Origin: Symbiodinium natans
Lineage: Eukaryota; Sar; Dinophyceae; Suessiales; Symbiodiniaceae
Reading direction: 5' to 3'
Assembly: GCA_905221605.1 (NCBI GenBank)
Contig: CAJNDS010000426.1
Location: 62,001-126,000, forward strand
Length of the DNA: 64,000 nt
The number at the start of each line of letters is the position of its first letter. Position 1 is the first letter of the stretch. Below, piece after piece: positions 30,160-41,290 of this stretch. A program made the translations under genes and the position numbers. The notes under the pieces were generated by a model. That model saw only the letters and a list, made by a program, of their open reading frames with translations. It made no database searches and was not told the DNA's origin.

Positions 30160-33100
30160 TTCGAAGCACGTGTTCAGGACCTTTTTCGCGCTCAGTATTT
30201 CTGTTTCCTGATCACGTCCGAGCAACTCTTTCCTGTCCTGACCTTCAGAACCTGCGAAGCATAAGTGCACCCTGCAGCTCGTGTCAAGTTAGCGTGATTC
30301 GTGATCTCCGGTTCCAGACTATTCAGGTTTCTGGTCCCTTCTGGAGTTATCGGTTCGAGATTCCTATGTGGTCCAGCCGGCATGTTTTCGACCCGCGTTG
30401 CCCTGAGGAAAGGGACAAGAGTGCGCGGATCCGTGACGTCCAGTGCTGTTTTTTGTTGGGCCGCCAGGAGTAATTTGTTCTGCGGTCGAGATGGCGACCC
30501 AGATCTGGAGGAGCCACTTGAACCAAGAACCGCTTCAGACAACCCGCGTACAGCAGCAGGCGTTGGTGCAGTTGCACAGCGGAGCTGTTGGATTGTGGCC
30601 TCGTATGCAGCAGCCTCAAGGGAAGATGCTGCTTGAACTGCGTTTAGGGCATTGTGGTGCGTGTGAACAAAACAGTGCTCATCATCGCCTGACAAGGCCC
30701 GGGACATACTTGGCGGGGTTTGCCAGTCGTGACCAGCACGTAGGTGGCCTCCTCGAGGTGCCCGATGTTAAACATGGGCCACATGGTTGTTGTTTGTTTG
30801 TCATAGGGGCACAGCTGGCTTTGATGCAGAGGTGCAGCATGCTTGCACTGATTTGGGTGCGGCCTGTGCTGGAGCCTGCGGCTTGCGCTGATGGGGGGGT
30901 AGGAGTCGCACGGGGTCGGCTTTGCCGATGCAATCTGCTGAGGTTACTTGTCAGTACCCCGCTGGTGTTCCCGGACAGGAGCCAGGCCGGGCACGATAGA
31001 AAACCCGATAGGTACCACGAGCCTCAACACGGACACGATCAACACGCTTCGGCTGAAGCGTGAGATAAGCCAGCTGCATCGAACGACGTGTCTGCAGTTT
31101 AGCAGCTGTCACAGTCACAGTTCACCGGCAATCGCAATCTCTTCCCAAGAGCTTCAATGCCAGTTATCATGTGCAGATGTTCTCTCGATCTGCTGTTTGC
31201 CGGTTGGACATTGACCCATGCCGCTCTCCCTTGTTCACCAGTTTTTAGAAAATTCCGACTTTTGTCTCGTCGAGGCTTATGTAGGTCTTTGGCAAGGGAG
31301 AGGTCCTTGTTTGTTGTCCTGCGAGCAGTTGGCATCTTCCTTTGCGAGTGTATTCGTGTCCTACCCTGTTCTACATGGTCGGGATGTGAAGTGGTGCATT
31401 TTCCACGTCGAGGCCCGCTTTGGTTTCCATTCGCCCATGGACTTAGCTAACACAGTCCGTATGCCTCTCTGTTTGCAGCACAACGCGCCCCGCCTCGGCG
31501 CGCCCTGCACGTCGGGCCGAGTGCCGCAGCTTTTGCTCTGAATCATAGAAGGTCCTTGGGGCCAGAGGGCTCGGGGCCATTGATCCATGAGCAACACTTC
31601 ATGGGCGGGTGCAGGTGGTCATGGAGCCCACAAGCCGCCCATAGAAATCCATAGGGGTCCAGGCTGGGGGGCCGACAGGGGGTTCTGGGGTTGCCAGGTT
31701 GTGAGCGGGGCCTCGGTGGATTGCTGTACATCACTCGAGAACCCCGGCTGTGCCAGCACGTGAGGACCATGCATTCCGGACCCCACGCCAGCCATGAGAG
31801 CCCATGGTTTAAAGGAGTCCCGTGACTCCAGACCATACAGCGACAAGTTCGCGGCAGTTTCCGGGGCAGGGGGGGGGAGGGATGCCTTTCGAGCACTGAG
31901 CTATGACGACAGCGCGTGCTTTGGTGCTCGAACGGCTGAAGGTGTCACAACATGCCAATTGGGCTGCGTGCCTTCAAATGGACAGCTACGCATGTCATGC
32001 ACATCTTGCAAAGACAGAAGCGGTCAAAATTCAAACGAAAACCCTCCTGCAGTGTGCTTGCAAAATGAGATGCATCGTGATTGAGACAAGATGAAGCTGC
32101 TGTCAGGGGGCTGTTCCGCCCGCATGGGAATTGAAGGACTCAGAAGGTCTCCCACTGGCGAAGTCGAAGCCCCAAAGCTCCAGTTGCTTCAGACAGTATG
32201 CTGTTGCAAGTGCGTCTTTGGAACAAGCAGGTGACTTACCTCAAAAGCTTGGCACATGCCAATCTGTTTTTGAGGCTGGAGTAGACGAGAGTTCAGCTCC
32301 TGCAGCCTTTCACTGGATCTGCATTCCTGCCCCGCGCAGGTACAGGCAAGATGCGGAAGCACGGAAACAGTCTGCAGAATAGTGGAAATGGAGAACTCTG
32401 CTGCAACTGCCAGATCACATAGCGCTGGTGATCAGAGTGTCTGCTGACAAATTGAACTTGTGCAAAACATGCGGCACCATTTCCGAACCGACGAGCCATT
32501 TCCGAACATTTCATGCGCGCATCTCACGACTACCTCGTGCACACAGGATCTATCGGATCGAGCCTATCGCCAGGACAAAGGGTTTTCTAAACATGTCGAG
32601 AGTGTTGGCGATGGCCGCTGTGGGCCGTGATGGCGAAAGAAGCAGCGAGTGAGCCTCGCAACTTGCGGACTCACGAGCACATGGTAAGCACCAGCACCTA
32701 CAGTGGACTTGCTGCAACTCGAGAGGTCTGTATGTCCTTTGCACCTGCAACATGTAAGTGAGCCACAAGTCATGTTCCTGAAGTTGCCCGCATAGGGCCT
32801 CCGCGTCCCAGCTCAGGACTCCTCTTGCTGGCTTGCCTGGCCTTGAATCATGTTGGTGCAGTGGACACAGGCAAGCTCAACAATCCTGATCATGGTGGTC
32901 ACCGTTGTCACCTCTGACTCACTCCTGCTCATGAACTGTCTGAGGAAGCTCGCAGTCTGCCGCGGCTGCAGTTTGGCGGGATCTCGAGGATTTGGTGCAG
33001 CTACCTGCACAAGCCCAGGACTCCCAACAGGCTACATCACACAACATCAGCTGTATTTTCGTCCCCGCATTTTCCAGTTCTCTTCCTGTCGCTGTCGCTG

Positions 33101-33210
33101 CAGGCAGAGTACTGGAACAACGTGCTTGTGACATTGCACGCTGAGCATCCTCACCCTGCGGCTTGGCGGTCGCTCACGTAATGTAGCTCAAAGTTTCTGT
33201 TTTCTGAGTT
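30160..33210. other. No assembled gene
   Basis: Short open pieces occur on + throughout. No domain or long frame with biased codon use was recognised. The stretch 31550-31800 contains repeated GGGG and CC(A)TGAG words without a clear period. Confidence 0.3.
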
Positions 33211-33224
33211 GCTGCTCTGCTGTA

Positions 33225-36200
33225 GTGCAATATCGATCGATGACCCCGAGGATTCATCCGGAATTCTGGCGTGGCTGTATTTGTTCGGTCTGCCATCTGC
33301 AACGCATCCATTGGTACAGCGAGACGTGGACGCTGCGATTAGGATTGCGCGTGAGGGGGCGCATCATTCGCCACCTTGTGGGCGATGCTACGCTTTGCTG
33401 GGATTTCTTCTTGGCTTGGGATACCCTCCGCTGGTTGGAGCTGTGCACCTCGTGCAAGACGGATCAGGCGAGCCCAGACTTCTCATCCTCGGAGACGTCA
33501 CAGCCCATGCCCCAGCAACAGAAGATGCAGCACGCTTACCGCGCGACGTTGGCCCGCCAGATCCTGCTGCAGCCGCATATGTCCTTGCATATACAGCAGG
33601 TGATCCACTTGGCACGCTTGTCACTGCTTACTTGAATCGAACAGGCATGGTCAATCTGACCCTGACCGAACCTGGTCCCAACCAAGCCTCTGCTCTTGTG
33701 TCACGCCAGCCCAGGACCACTGCTGAAGCAGCCTGCAACGAAGCTTTGGTCAATTCATTGGGCACTCTAGCTGCCTCAACCATTGACGAGATTCAGGCTA
33801 AGTCTTGGGGTCCCGTGCCCGACCCACTTTCTCAAGGTGCATCAAAGAAGAGTGCTGACAAAGCCTTTCTTGAGCACATCCTGGCTGATCCGCCCAGGTC
33901 CTCGGCATCTGATCTTGCTAAGGCCTGCAGTATGTTGGAAGCAGGTTCTGTTCGTTCAGAGGAGCTGCCGGCAGTGGCCCGACAATCTGCCAACGTGAGT
34001 CAGCTTCGGGCTTTGGCCGCTTCCAAAGGCGATCGGAAGTCAGCTCTCCGCGTAGCTGTGGAGCACTTGCAGGAGAACGAAACTGAGAAGGCAAAACCGC
34101 TGCTTAGCAGCGTCGTGTCGGCCGTGTCTGCAGATGCATCGGATGAAGCAGACATTGAGATGGCCAAGTATTACCTGGAGCGCTTCGTCTCCTCCAACGC
34201 GTCTGATGTCACAGACGCTAGGCGACATGCTTGGCAGCATCTCGTGAAGGCTGCGGATCTTGGCAGGGAGGACGCCAAACTGCTGGTGGCCCATGCGCTT
34301 GTAGATGGAAGCGACGCGGTTGAAGCTTCGAATGGGTCAAATAGCATGGAGGCGATCCGTCGCTACAGGCAATTATTGCCAGAACCTGACAAGCCCAATG
34401 ACACGATGCCACCACCGCAGCGTCGGCATGGAGTCTTGACTCCGGTGCAAGCATTTGCAGCTTACAATTTGGGGGTGCTCTCCCTCCAAGATGGTGCTGC
34501 TCTTCCGGAGCCGAGATCTTCGGATTCCCCCGAGCTGGGCCTGGTTGGTCAGAATCACACAGAGACAACCAGAAATAGCACGGCCAGCAGCAGTGGCGAT
34601 TCGGACCGCTTGCCTTCGGACACTCTGGGCGCAGATTCTGGAGAGCGTGCCAGCGGCATCTGCGCCGCAGACGTGTCGGCTCCTCAAATCTTGGCTTTCT
34701 TTTGTGTGGAGGTGGCAGGTGGCAAACAGACAGTATTGAACTGAGACTGAACTGAGTCAGCTCAGGCAAGACTCCTTCCTGGAAGTTGCGCTGTCCCAGT
34801 CCAACATAGTTCGCCTCATCATATCCTTGGAGCGGCGGTCTGCTAGACTTGGTGATGAAGTCGGTGCGCTGATGTTGGCTATGCTCTTAAGCAACCAGGC
34901 TGCTGTTGGCGAGCAGAGAGGGTCTTTGTGGGTGTCAGGTCGCACACTTTTGATCAGGGACTCGGCAAGCACCAACCCCTGAACGTCTTCATCGACGCCA
35001 ATGGACGTGTGTGCCTGCAAACGCTAACATTGCTAATCCATCTATCTGTGTAAGGATGTACCTGGTTGGCTGCGTCAGGATAGTTACTTCGCACACTTTC
35101 ACAAAGGGATGCCCCCAGTCGGAGGCATCCAGTTTGTTCCCTCTAGCGGCTCGAACTGCAGGTCAATGATCGGGAACGGATCGACCGAACTTGGCGAGCG
35201 TTTGCAGCGTACTGCGTTTCACTGTGGGCTTCGGCTATTCCTGTTGCTTCTGCAGGGTTGTGCTGCATGGGTCATCCTTGCCTTGCTGTCTTCCTTTCCA
35301 AAAGAGCTTGATGGGCTTGGAAACACAGGATGTTATGTAGTGTCAAACGAAAGGAGAAGGCAAGCCCAATTCAAACTAATGCGTTCTGATGCTTTCTATT
35401 TTGCGCAGCTTTGTTATGATTTTGCCACATTGGCTGATCTCAATAACATCTTCTACGAATAGTTTCGTGCAAAGAGCGAACACGACACCCCATCTTATCG
35501 CTTATTTTAGCTCACTAGTTCGCGAAGGTAAGCTGCTGTGCGCCTCCCTTGTCTTGGTAAGAAGTTATAAGCGAACGCAAGGAACAAACCTTCGGGAGCC
35601 AGTTTTGAGTGCATGGATTTCGCTTGAACTGGGGATTTGTGCCATATTCGTTCTGAGGTTTTCTCTACTTGGCGCGCGCGCGCGCGCGCGCGAAGTTGTG
35701 TATCTATTCTCAGGTGACATTGGCCACGATCTCGGTCATGCCGATGCTGCGTACTTGTGGGACAAGTGGGCGGCCCATCAACCACCTCACATGGTGATGA
35801 TCCACGATGCGCAGACCCGTGAAAATGAGAAGGCAAGGCCGGGCAACCAGAGCGGCCGGTTTGCAGCACGCCGCACTAGACGACGCTGTCTGGAACACCA
35901 GGTGCACCAACCCTGCGACCTCCGTGGTTGGTGGACGTCATCTTCCCTGGACTTAGCTTCCAAGAATGTGACCTTGTTGTACGCAGCCGAGGCGGCCTGG
36001 CTCAAGGTTGCATGAAGCACTGCCGAATTTGTGGCACTTAAAGTGGCGTCACCGAAATTTTGCCCAGGTGACGGGAGGAGGCCACAGGGCAGGGCGGGTG
36101 GTGGTTGGATGTGCAGAAGAGCTCTGATGCGTGTGCGTGCTTTGACCTGTGCACAAAAGGCACTGAGATGTTCAATGCCAGCCTGGCCGACAGCCAACGT

Positions 36201-39200
36201 CTTGCAGGCTTGGAAACAAAGGAGATTATCCAGCCCAAGCCGGAGAGGGTGGAATTTCGACATTTGTATTCGTTCCTGCTGCTCGACTGGGAATGTCCTG
36301 AACCTGGCTTTGCTGCTTGTAGGGCTGTTTGCTGTCTGCCGAGTTGATGTCGATCTTTTAAGATAGTTTCAGGTGGCACACCACTGCTGATGCTTTTCCT
36401 GCTGGTGCACCTGTGCCTGTGGCTCTGCAACCTCCTGGGGCAGTGCCGCACCTTCTGGAGTTCCACCATCAGCGTGGTCGCTGGCTTTCAATTTGCAAGG
36501 GCCTTCAAGTAGGCCTGGATGTCAGCTTTGTGACTTCCTAGTACGTGCCCAGGTAAGCTTCAGATGGACAAATCCTGCAACACTGCCATCGTGGAGGGCA
36601 TGTATGTCAACTGGACTTTCCATCGCTTAGATGCCAAGGAGCCCCCTGAGGCAAGGCAGCACAGAGAACCACACTTTGCTGGGACCACCCTGTTGCGCGT
36701 TTGGGCAGGCAGATGTGAGCGAGATGGTGGCTGAAAAGCGTGAACCAGGTGCCGATCCTGCGCTCGCATCTTGGATGGGCACTAACGGTTTTTTTTTTTG
36801 CCTGTCCAAGACGAAGCACCCCGGCCGAGCCCACGTTGAAGGAAGTTGCCGCGGAATTTGTCCATGTCTTCACTCATTCGGCCACGTCTCTTTCATCAAA
36901 GCGGCCTGACTGTTTGCGAAACATATTCACAAAATGCCCACGACACCCTTAAACCTTGCTCTCCGCACCTAGCAGACACCCAAGAAAGAAGGGGTGAAAC
37001 CGCTCGCTCATGGCTGCTCATTAACAGTGCCGCTACTTCCCGTGGCATCCGCCGGCAGCTCTTGAAGAAGCTTTGTCAGGAACGGTGAGTGATGTTTCCT
37101 TCTGTTGACATTTGGACTTTCGACTTTTTGGTTACGACCTGATTGTAGACGGCCCTTGCTTCTTTTTCATCCTACTCGCCGCCGTCTAAGGTGGCAAGCA
37201 ATCCTAACATTCCGTCTGGGATCCTGGCACCAAACCCTCAACCCCTGCTGAGCATCGCTGAAGCCTAGAAAAGCGGGAAAACGGGGCGCGCGCGTGGGAA
37301 GCATTCCAGGTTGCTGCCCGCGACTTCTTGCACTGCTGGGTTCGGCCAGAACGCTACCACCGAAGCCTACAAGCAGGACCCCCAGATGCACAGGCATTTG
37401 CCATGCTGCCTTGCTGTTCTGCTCTCCCGCTTGGTTCGCTGATCACCTGAATTTGTCCTGCTAATTTTACCCCAGGCTTCCTCAAATCCGTTGTATTGCA
37501 CGGCCACTCCGGGTGTAAATTCCTGGCCGTTGTTGCACAGACTCTTGTCATCACCTCCTTACCACCTGCAAGGGTTGCCATCCTTGTGATGGAAATACAC
37601 AAAGTCCCAGGCGCATGTCGTCTTGTTTGTTGTAATGTATTGACGCCATGGGAACCCATGGCAAACGGAGTGAATGACAGGCAGCTTTTGGGATTACGCC
37701 CTCGTTGTCTTGTTGCGTACTAACTTTATAGGAACAAATGGGGATGGAGTCTCCTGGGAGGCATGATCCCATGGTTTTGAAGACAACCTATGTTTCCTGC
37801 CAACCAAGAAAGAGACAGAAACTCAAGTGACAAGATTGCGCCTGAACAGAATGTTATAATTGACAAGAATCCGAGTGCAGCATGTTTTCTGCTACAGCCA
37901 ACCCAGCTAAGCTGCTTGTGTTCTTGCTGGTCAGGACGATCAATGTCCCTCATCCGGCTTGTTTTTGTGGTTTGGACTTTGGTTTTGGGCTCCCCGATCT
38001 GCCCAACCCTCGAAAACGCTGCAGCTTGGTCCTCGGTTGCCCAGGCGAATTTGGCTGTGCAGCAGAATGGGCCTGCACAAGGTACTTGGCAGGAGCTCGT
38101 GGATCAGGGATGGCATGGCTGTGTTGCGATTTCGCCTGGGTTCATCTGAGCATGTTTCACGCGAGGAGCTCCTCTCCCTCACCGTGAGTGCTGACTGTCC
38201 GTGCTACGGCGGGTTTGGGTGCCGACGAGGTGATGGGGCTTGTGAGGCTCTCGCGAAGCAGTCGGCAGGCGCTGGCGAGGAGGGAGCGCACGCGGCTTTG
38301 CGCCTTTTGCCAAGCCCAGCTGCACCTGAACAAACAGAATCCTGAGGTCTAGAGCCTAGGGGCATTTTGTGTTTGGATGCAAAGCAGTAGAAAGTAGCAG
38401 TGCTTGCGGATGACAGAGAAGAAACTGAATTCCCATCTTGGATGAGGTGGTTGGTGGGGAGTTGTTTGCACCTGTTACTTGCAGTTTCGACTTTTGACCA
38501 GCCGCGCCTGCATGATTTTCCGGCCGGTTCCACGAACACACATCGCCAACAAGTTTCATATTACTGCCAAGTCAGCCCAGATCAGCCCAGTCAGAGCTGG
38601 GGCTTTGGAGGAGCTGTCTGCTTGTCGCCCGGGGTCTTCCCTGTGTCGGGAGGCGCGGTCTTGCGCTATTTGGCAGTAGTGGTGTAAGCCGGTGTAAGTA
38701 TGCGGTGATATGCCGTGCGAGCCTGCGAACCCATGAGGTGCCTGCAGGTTTAGAACCTGTACGACCCTTGTTCGCTGCTGCGCCTGACATCTGCGCCTTC
38801 TACTTCCATCGGAGGCATGTGGCGTCATGTGGCGCAGCTGTTGAAGTGATGTGTTGATGTCTGTGTGCGGCAGGGCGGCTCATGATGGCCGAATTGACGC
38901 CATGCATGCCATGGACTTGGAATGGTCTTATTGCGAGCAACAGGTGCTCGAGACGTATATGTCACTGCGGTTTCGAGTTGTGAGGTTCTTTCGCATGCCT
39001 TCAGCAATGGCTACCGTGGTGCCCCTCAGGATGCTGCTGAGGACTGGCTCCCTTGGCTCCCAGTTGAGAGACGCAGAGAGATGCATGTTGTGAAGCAATT
39101 GCGCATGCCATCCTGGCAGGCTTTCTACTGGAGTCAGCAGGCCATGGCAGCTGGCGACCTACGAGGGCGATTTGATGTGGCGTACTCCATTGAGAACGGT

Positions 39201-39366
39201 CTGGGCACGGAAAAAGATCCTGAGACTTGGCAGACTTAGCGAACACCACGGAAAGCACATCAAGCACAGGGCCAAGATGGTCAAAATGCACTCTTGCAAG
39301 GCACGTGCCTACGAGCTCTATCAGGAGATCCTGACAGCTCAGGCAATGAGAGCGCTTAAGGACTAA
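33225..39366 (+). CDS. Sel1-repeat protein resembling SEL1L/Hrd3
   Basis: After a TGCTGTAG acceptor at 33224, one exon stays open for ~1.49 kb to 34711. It contains Sel1-type helical pairs (DAAIRIAREGAHHSPPCGRC; AWQHLVKAADLGREDAKLLV; AFAAYNLGVLSLQDG). Later exons carry QDSFLEVALSQSNIVRLIIS (34767), DIGHDLGHADAAYLWDKWAA (35715), AAHDGRIDAMHAMDLEW (38876) and AFYWSQQAMAAGDLRGRFDV plus AYSIENGLGTEKDP (39120). Intron 34712-34760 closes in frame as GT-AG. The large exon has about nine Asn-X-Ser/Thr sequons (NRT, NLT, NVS, NET, NAS, NGS, NDT, NHT, NST), which suits an ER-lumenal protein. SEL1L/Hrd3 holds the Hrd1 ubiquitin ligase and recruits misfolded glycoproteins for ER-associated degradation. 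The true 5' end with any signal peptide is not found, nor is a membrane segment, so another Sel1 protein remains possible. Confidence 0.65.
35671..35692. repeat. (CG)n dinucleotide run
   Basis: A run of about eleven CG units lies just before the acceptor of the Sel1 exon at 35714, inside an intron. It could form Z-DNA. No other role is visible. Confidence 0.85.
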
Positions 39367-39864
39367 GGGCCGGACTGCAAAGCAGCGCGCAAGGAGAGCT
39401 CGGGGTAGCGCCGTAGCACCGTAGTGCCGCCAGGGCCACGGTGACGACCTGGCAGCAAGAGCCGCCTCCTTTCTGGCGATCCTGGCTGCCTCAGGCCGTG
39501 CCTGGGCAGGCCGCACCTAGGCAAAACCTTCGTTCCAAGAAGAAATGCATACACTTGCATACAGCCTAAATGCCACGATGCGTGAGAAGACTGAGGGCTG
39601 TTTCGAGCCGCAGGCACGGTCACAGGAGACGCTGGCTATTCATTGATAACACCACGCAATGCGCAGCATGCAGATGCAGGCCGGGACTCGACAGAAGCCT
39701 TTGTGGCTTGACCATGGCCGACATCGGCCCGTGAAACGTGGACCTGCTCTGAAGCGTGCGGACTGAAGGCTGGCCGAGGATGCTGACACACAGCTAGAGG
39801 ACGCTCCTGCACCTCGTCGTTCGGTGAAGAAGGAGATTGGCACAAGAAGAAGAACCTGGGAGTC

Positions 39865-39948
39865 ACACCGAGTGGCTCAAAAGCACAATAGCTGCAGGTG
39901 ATGAGGACACCGAGTGGCTCAAAAGCACAATAGCTGCAGGTGATGAGG
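39865..39948. repeat. 42-bp perfect tandem duplication
   Basis: Unit ACACCGAGTGGCTCAAAAGC and the following 22 bases (39865-39906) recur exactly at 39907-39948. The unit is a multiple of three, and its frame encodes HRVAQKHNSCR-type residues, so it is probably not coding. It lies between the Sel1 and DUF2135-like genes. Confidence 0.95.
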
Positions 39949-40700
39949 TTCAAAATGTGCCGCTACTTAGCCGCTTCTTGTAGTCACTCTGCACTTGATG
40001 CGCCTTGATTGCCGTAGTGCTGGCTCAGAGTTGGAAGATGCGCACGCTGTCCAACCAGTGTCTCTGAACACCTATTGCCTAGCTTGGATATTGACCCAAT
40101 CCAATCCGTGCCATGTCTTGGGGCGATGTGGAAGAGACCTTGCTGCTGGAGCCTCAGGTGGTTCCGGCCCAAGGCATTTGTGCCAATCTTTGCAGCATTC
40201 TGCACAGTTTCTGGCTCTTCCTGCTTCGAAGAAGCGCAGGCGTGGCCGTTGCTTGGCTTCATGCGATCGTCTGTCTTGCTGGATTGCGACAAGGCAGGGC
40301 TGTGCGTAGGGAAGCCAGCGCGCTTGATTGTACGTTTTGTTTGCTTGCGGAATGGCAGCGATGTGACCGTGCGCCGCCAGGCTTTGCGAGTGATGCCCAA
40401 GTTGTTGTAGCTTCTGGAAAAGGTGGAGACAGGCAGTGTGGCACAATTCCACACTTCTCTGCGTTGGGGGACCATGCCATCGGGAAGGCGGCCACAAGGA
40501 GCCCTAGCAGTGACTCGTGACATCGAGCGGCGAGTGGTGCAGGCTTGGCGCAGCCATCACTAGAAGTAGATTCCAACGATCTCCAACGTAATGATGAAAA
40601 CTTGAAGCTGGCAGGCTGGAGGCAACACGCTGGGAGCCGAAGCCTTACGAGACTGCACGATGCCAAAGAGCGAAGCTGTTTGTCTTCCAACAATCGAAAG

Positions 40701-41290
40701 GTGCTGGTGGCATCGCTGTCTTGGACTTCTGCTGACGACCTTGACCTGCACATGCTTGTGCCAGGCGAGGGGGAGATGCGAAAGTGGATTCTGCCAGCTT
40801 GTTGGCGCCAGGTGGCCAAGAAATCAGCTACAGGCAAAAGACAGCAGACGGTGGTGAATTGGATGTTGACATGTGATCTGTCCTTAGCCGTGATGTTGCG
40901 AGAGTTGTTCTGCTATTGCAGTAGGACGTAGGTCTGCCAATGTGGGACAGCCTGCCTTGCCATGACCAGGCGTGCAGGGCAAGCATGGTGGCATGCTTCT
41001 CAGGGAAGATAGTTCTCGATTTATGCCCAGTCACGCAGCCTTGCAATGATACGGGCGGCTCAGGCAAGTGTGCCGACAGGCCCGTCGAGAATATCGTTTT
41101 CCAGGATGAGCCACCTGCAGGGCTGAGCCCTGAGACCCACACACCAAAGATCTCATGTCGGCAGGCATGGCGATGAAAACCTTGTGGCCAGGGCACAGGA
41201 CCATCATGAAATGTTTCCGGCTCCGAGGCGCTACAAAATCTTTGTTCAGAATTTTAACTACCACTTGAACACCTTGCCCGAGAATATGCA
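40701..41290 (+). CDS. DUF2135-like beta-domain protein (internal exons)
   Basis: Exon 40701-40764 encodes VLVASLSWTSADDLDLHMLV, matching the L-x-W-x-x-x-x-DLDLHV-x-x-P signature of DUF2135-type domains. A 47-base GC-AG intron (40765-40811) closes in frame to GQEISYRQKTADGGELDVDM. The exon at 41004-41123 gives KIVLDLCPVTQPCNDTGGSG and ends in ENIVFQDEPPAG. A second GC-AG intron joins it to RYKIFVQNFNYH (41228). The order DLDLHV - GGELDVD - ENI - G-x-Y-x-V is that of the family, in which this beta-sandwich is found in bacterial and protist proteins of unclear function. The two Asp of DLDLH and the Asp of LDVD may bind metal; this is inference. N- and C-terminal exons are not resolved. Assignment rests on motif memory only. 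Confidence 0.55.
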
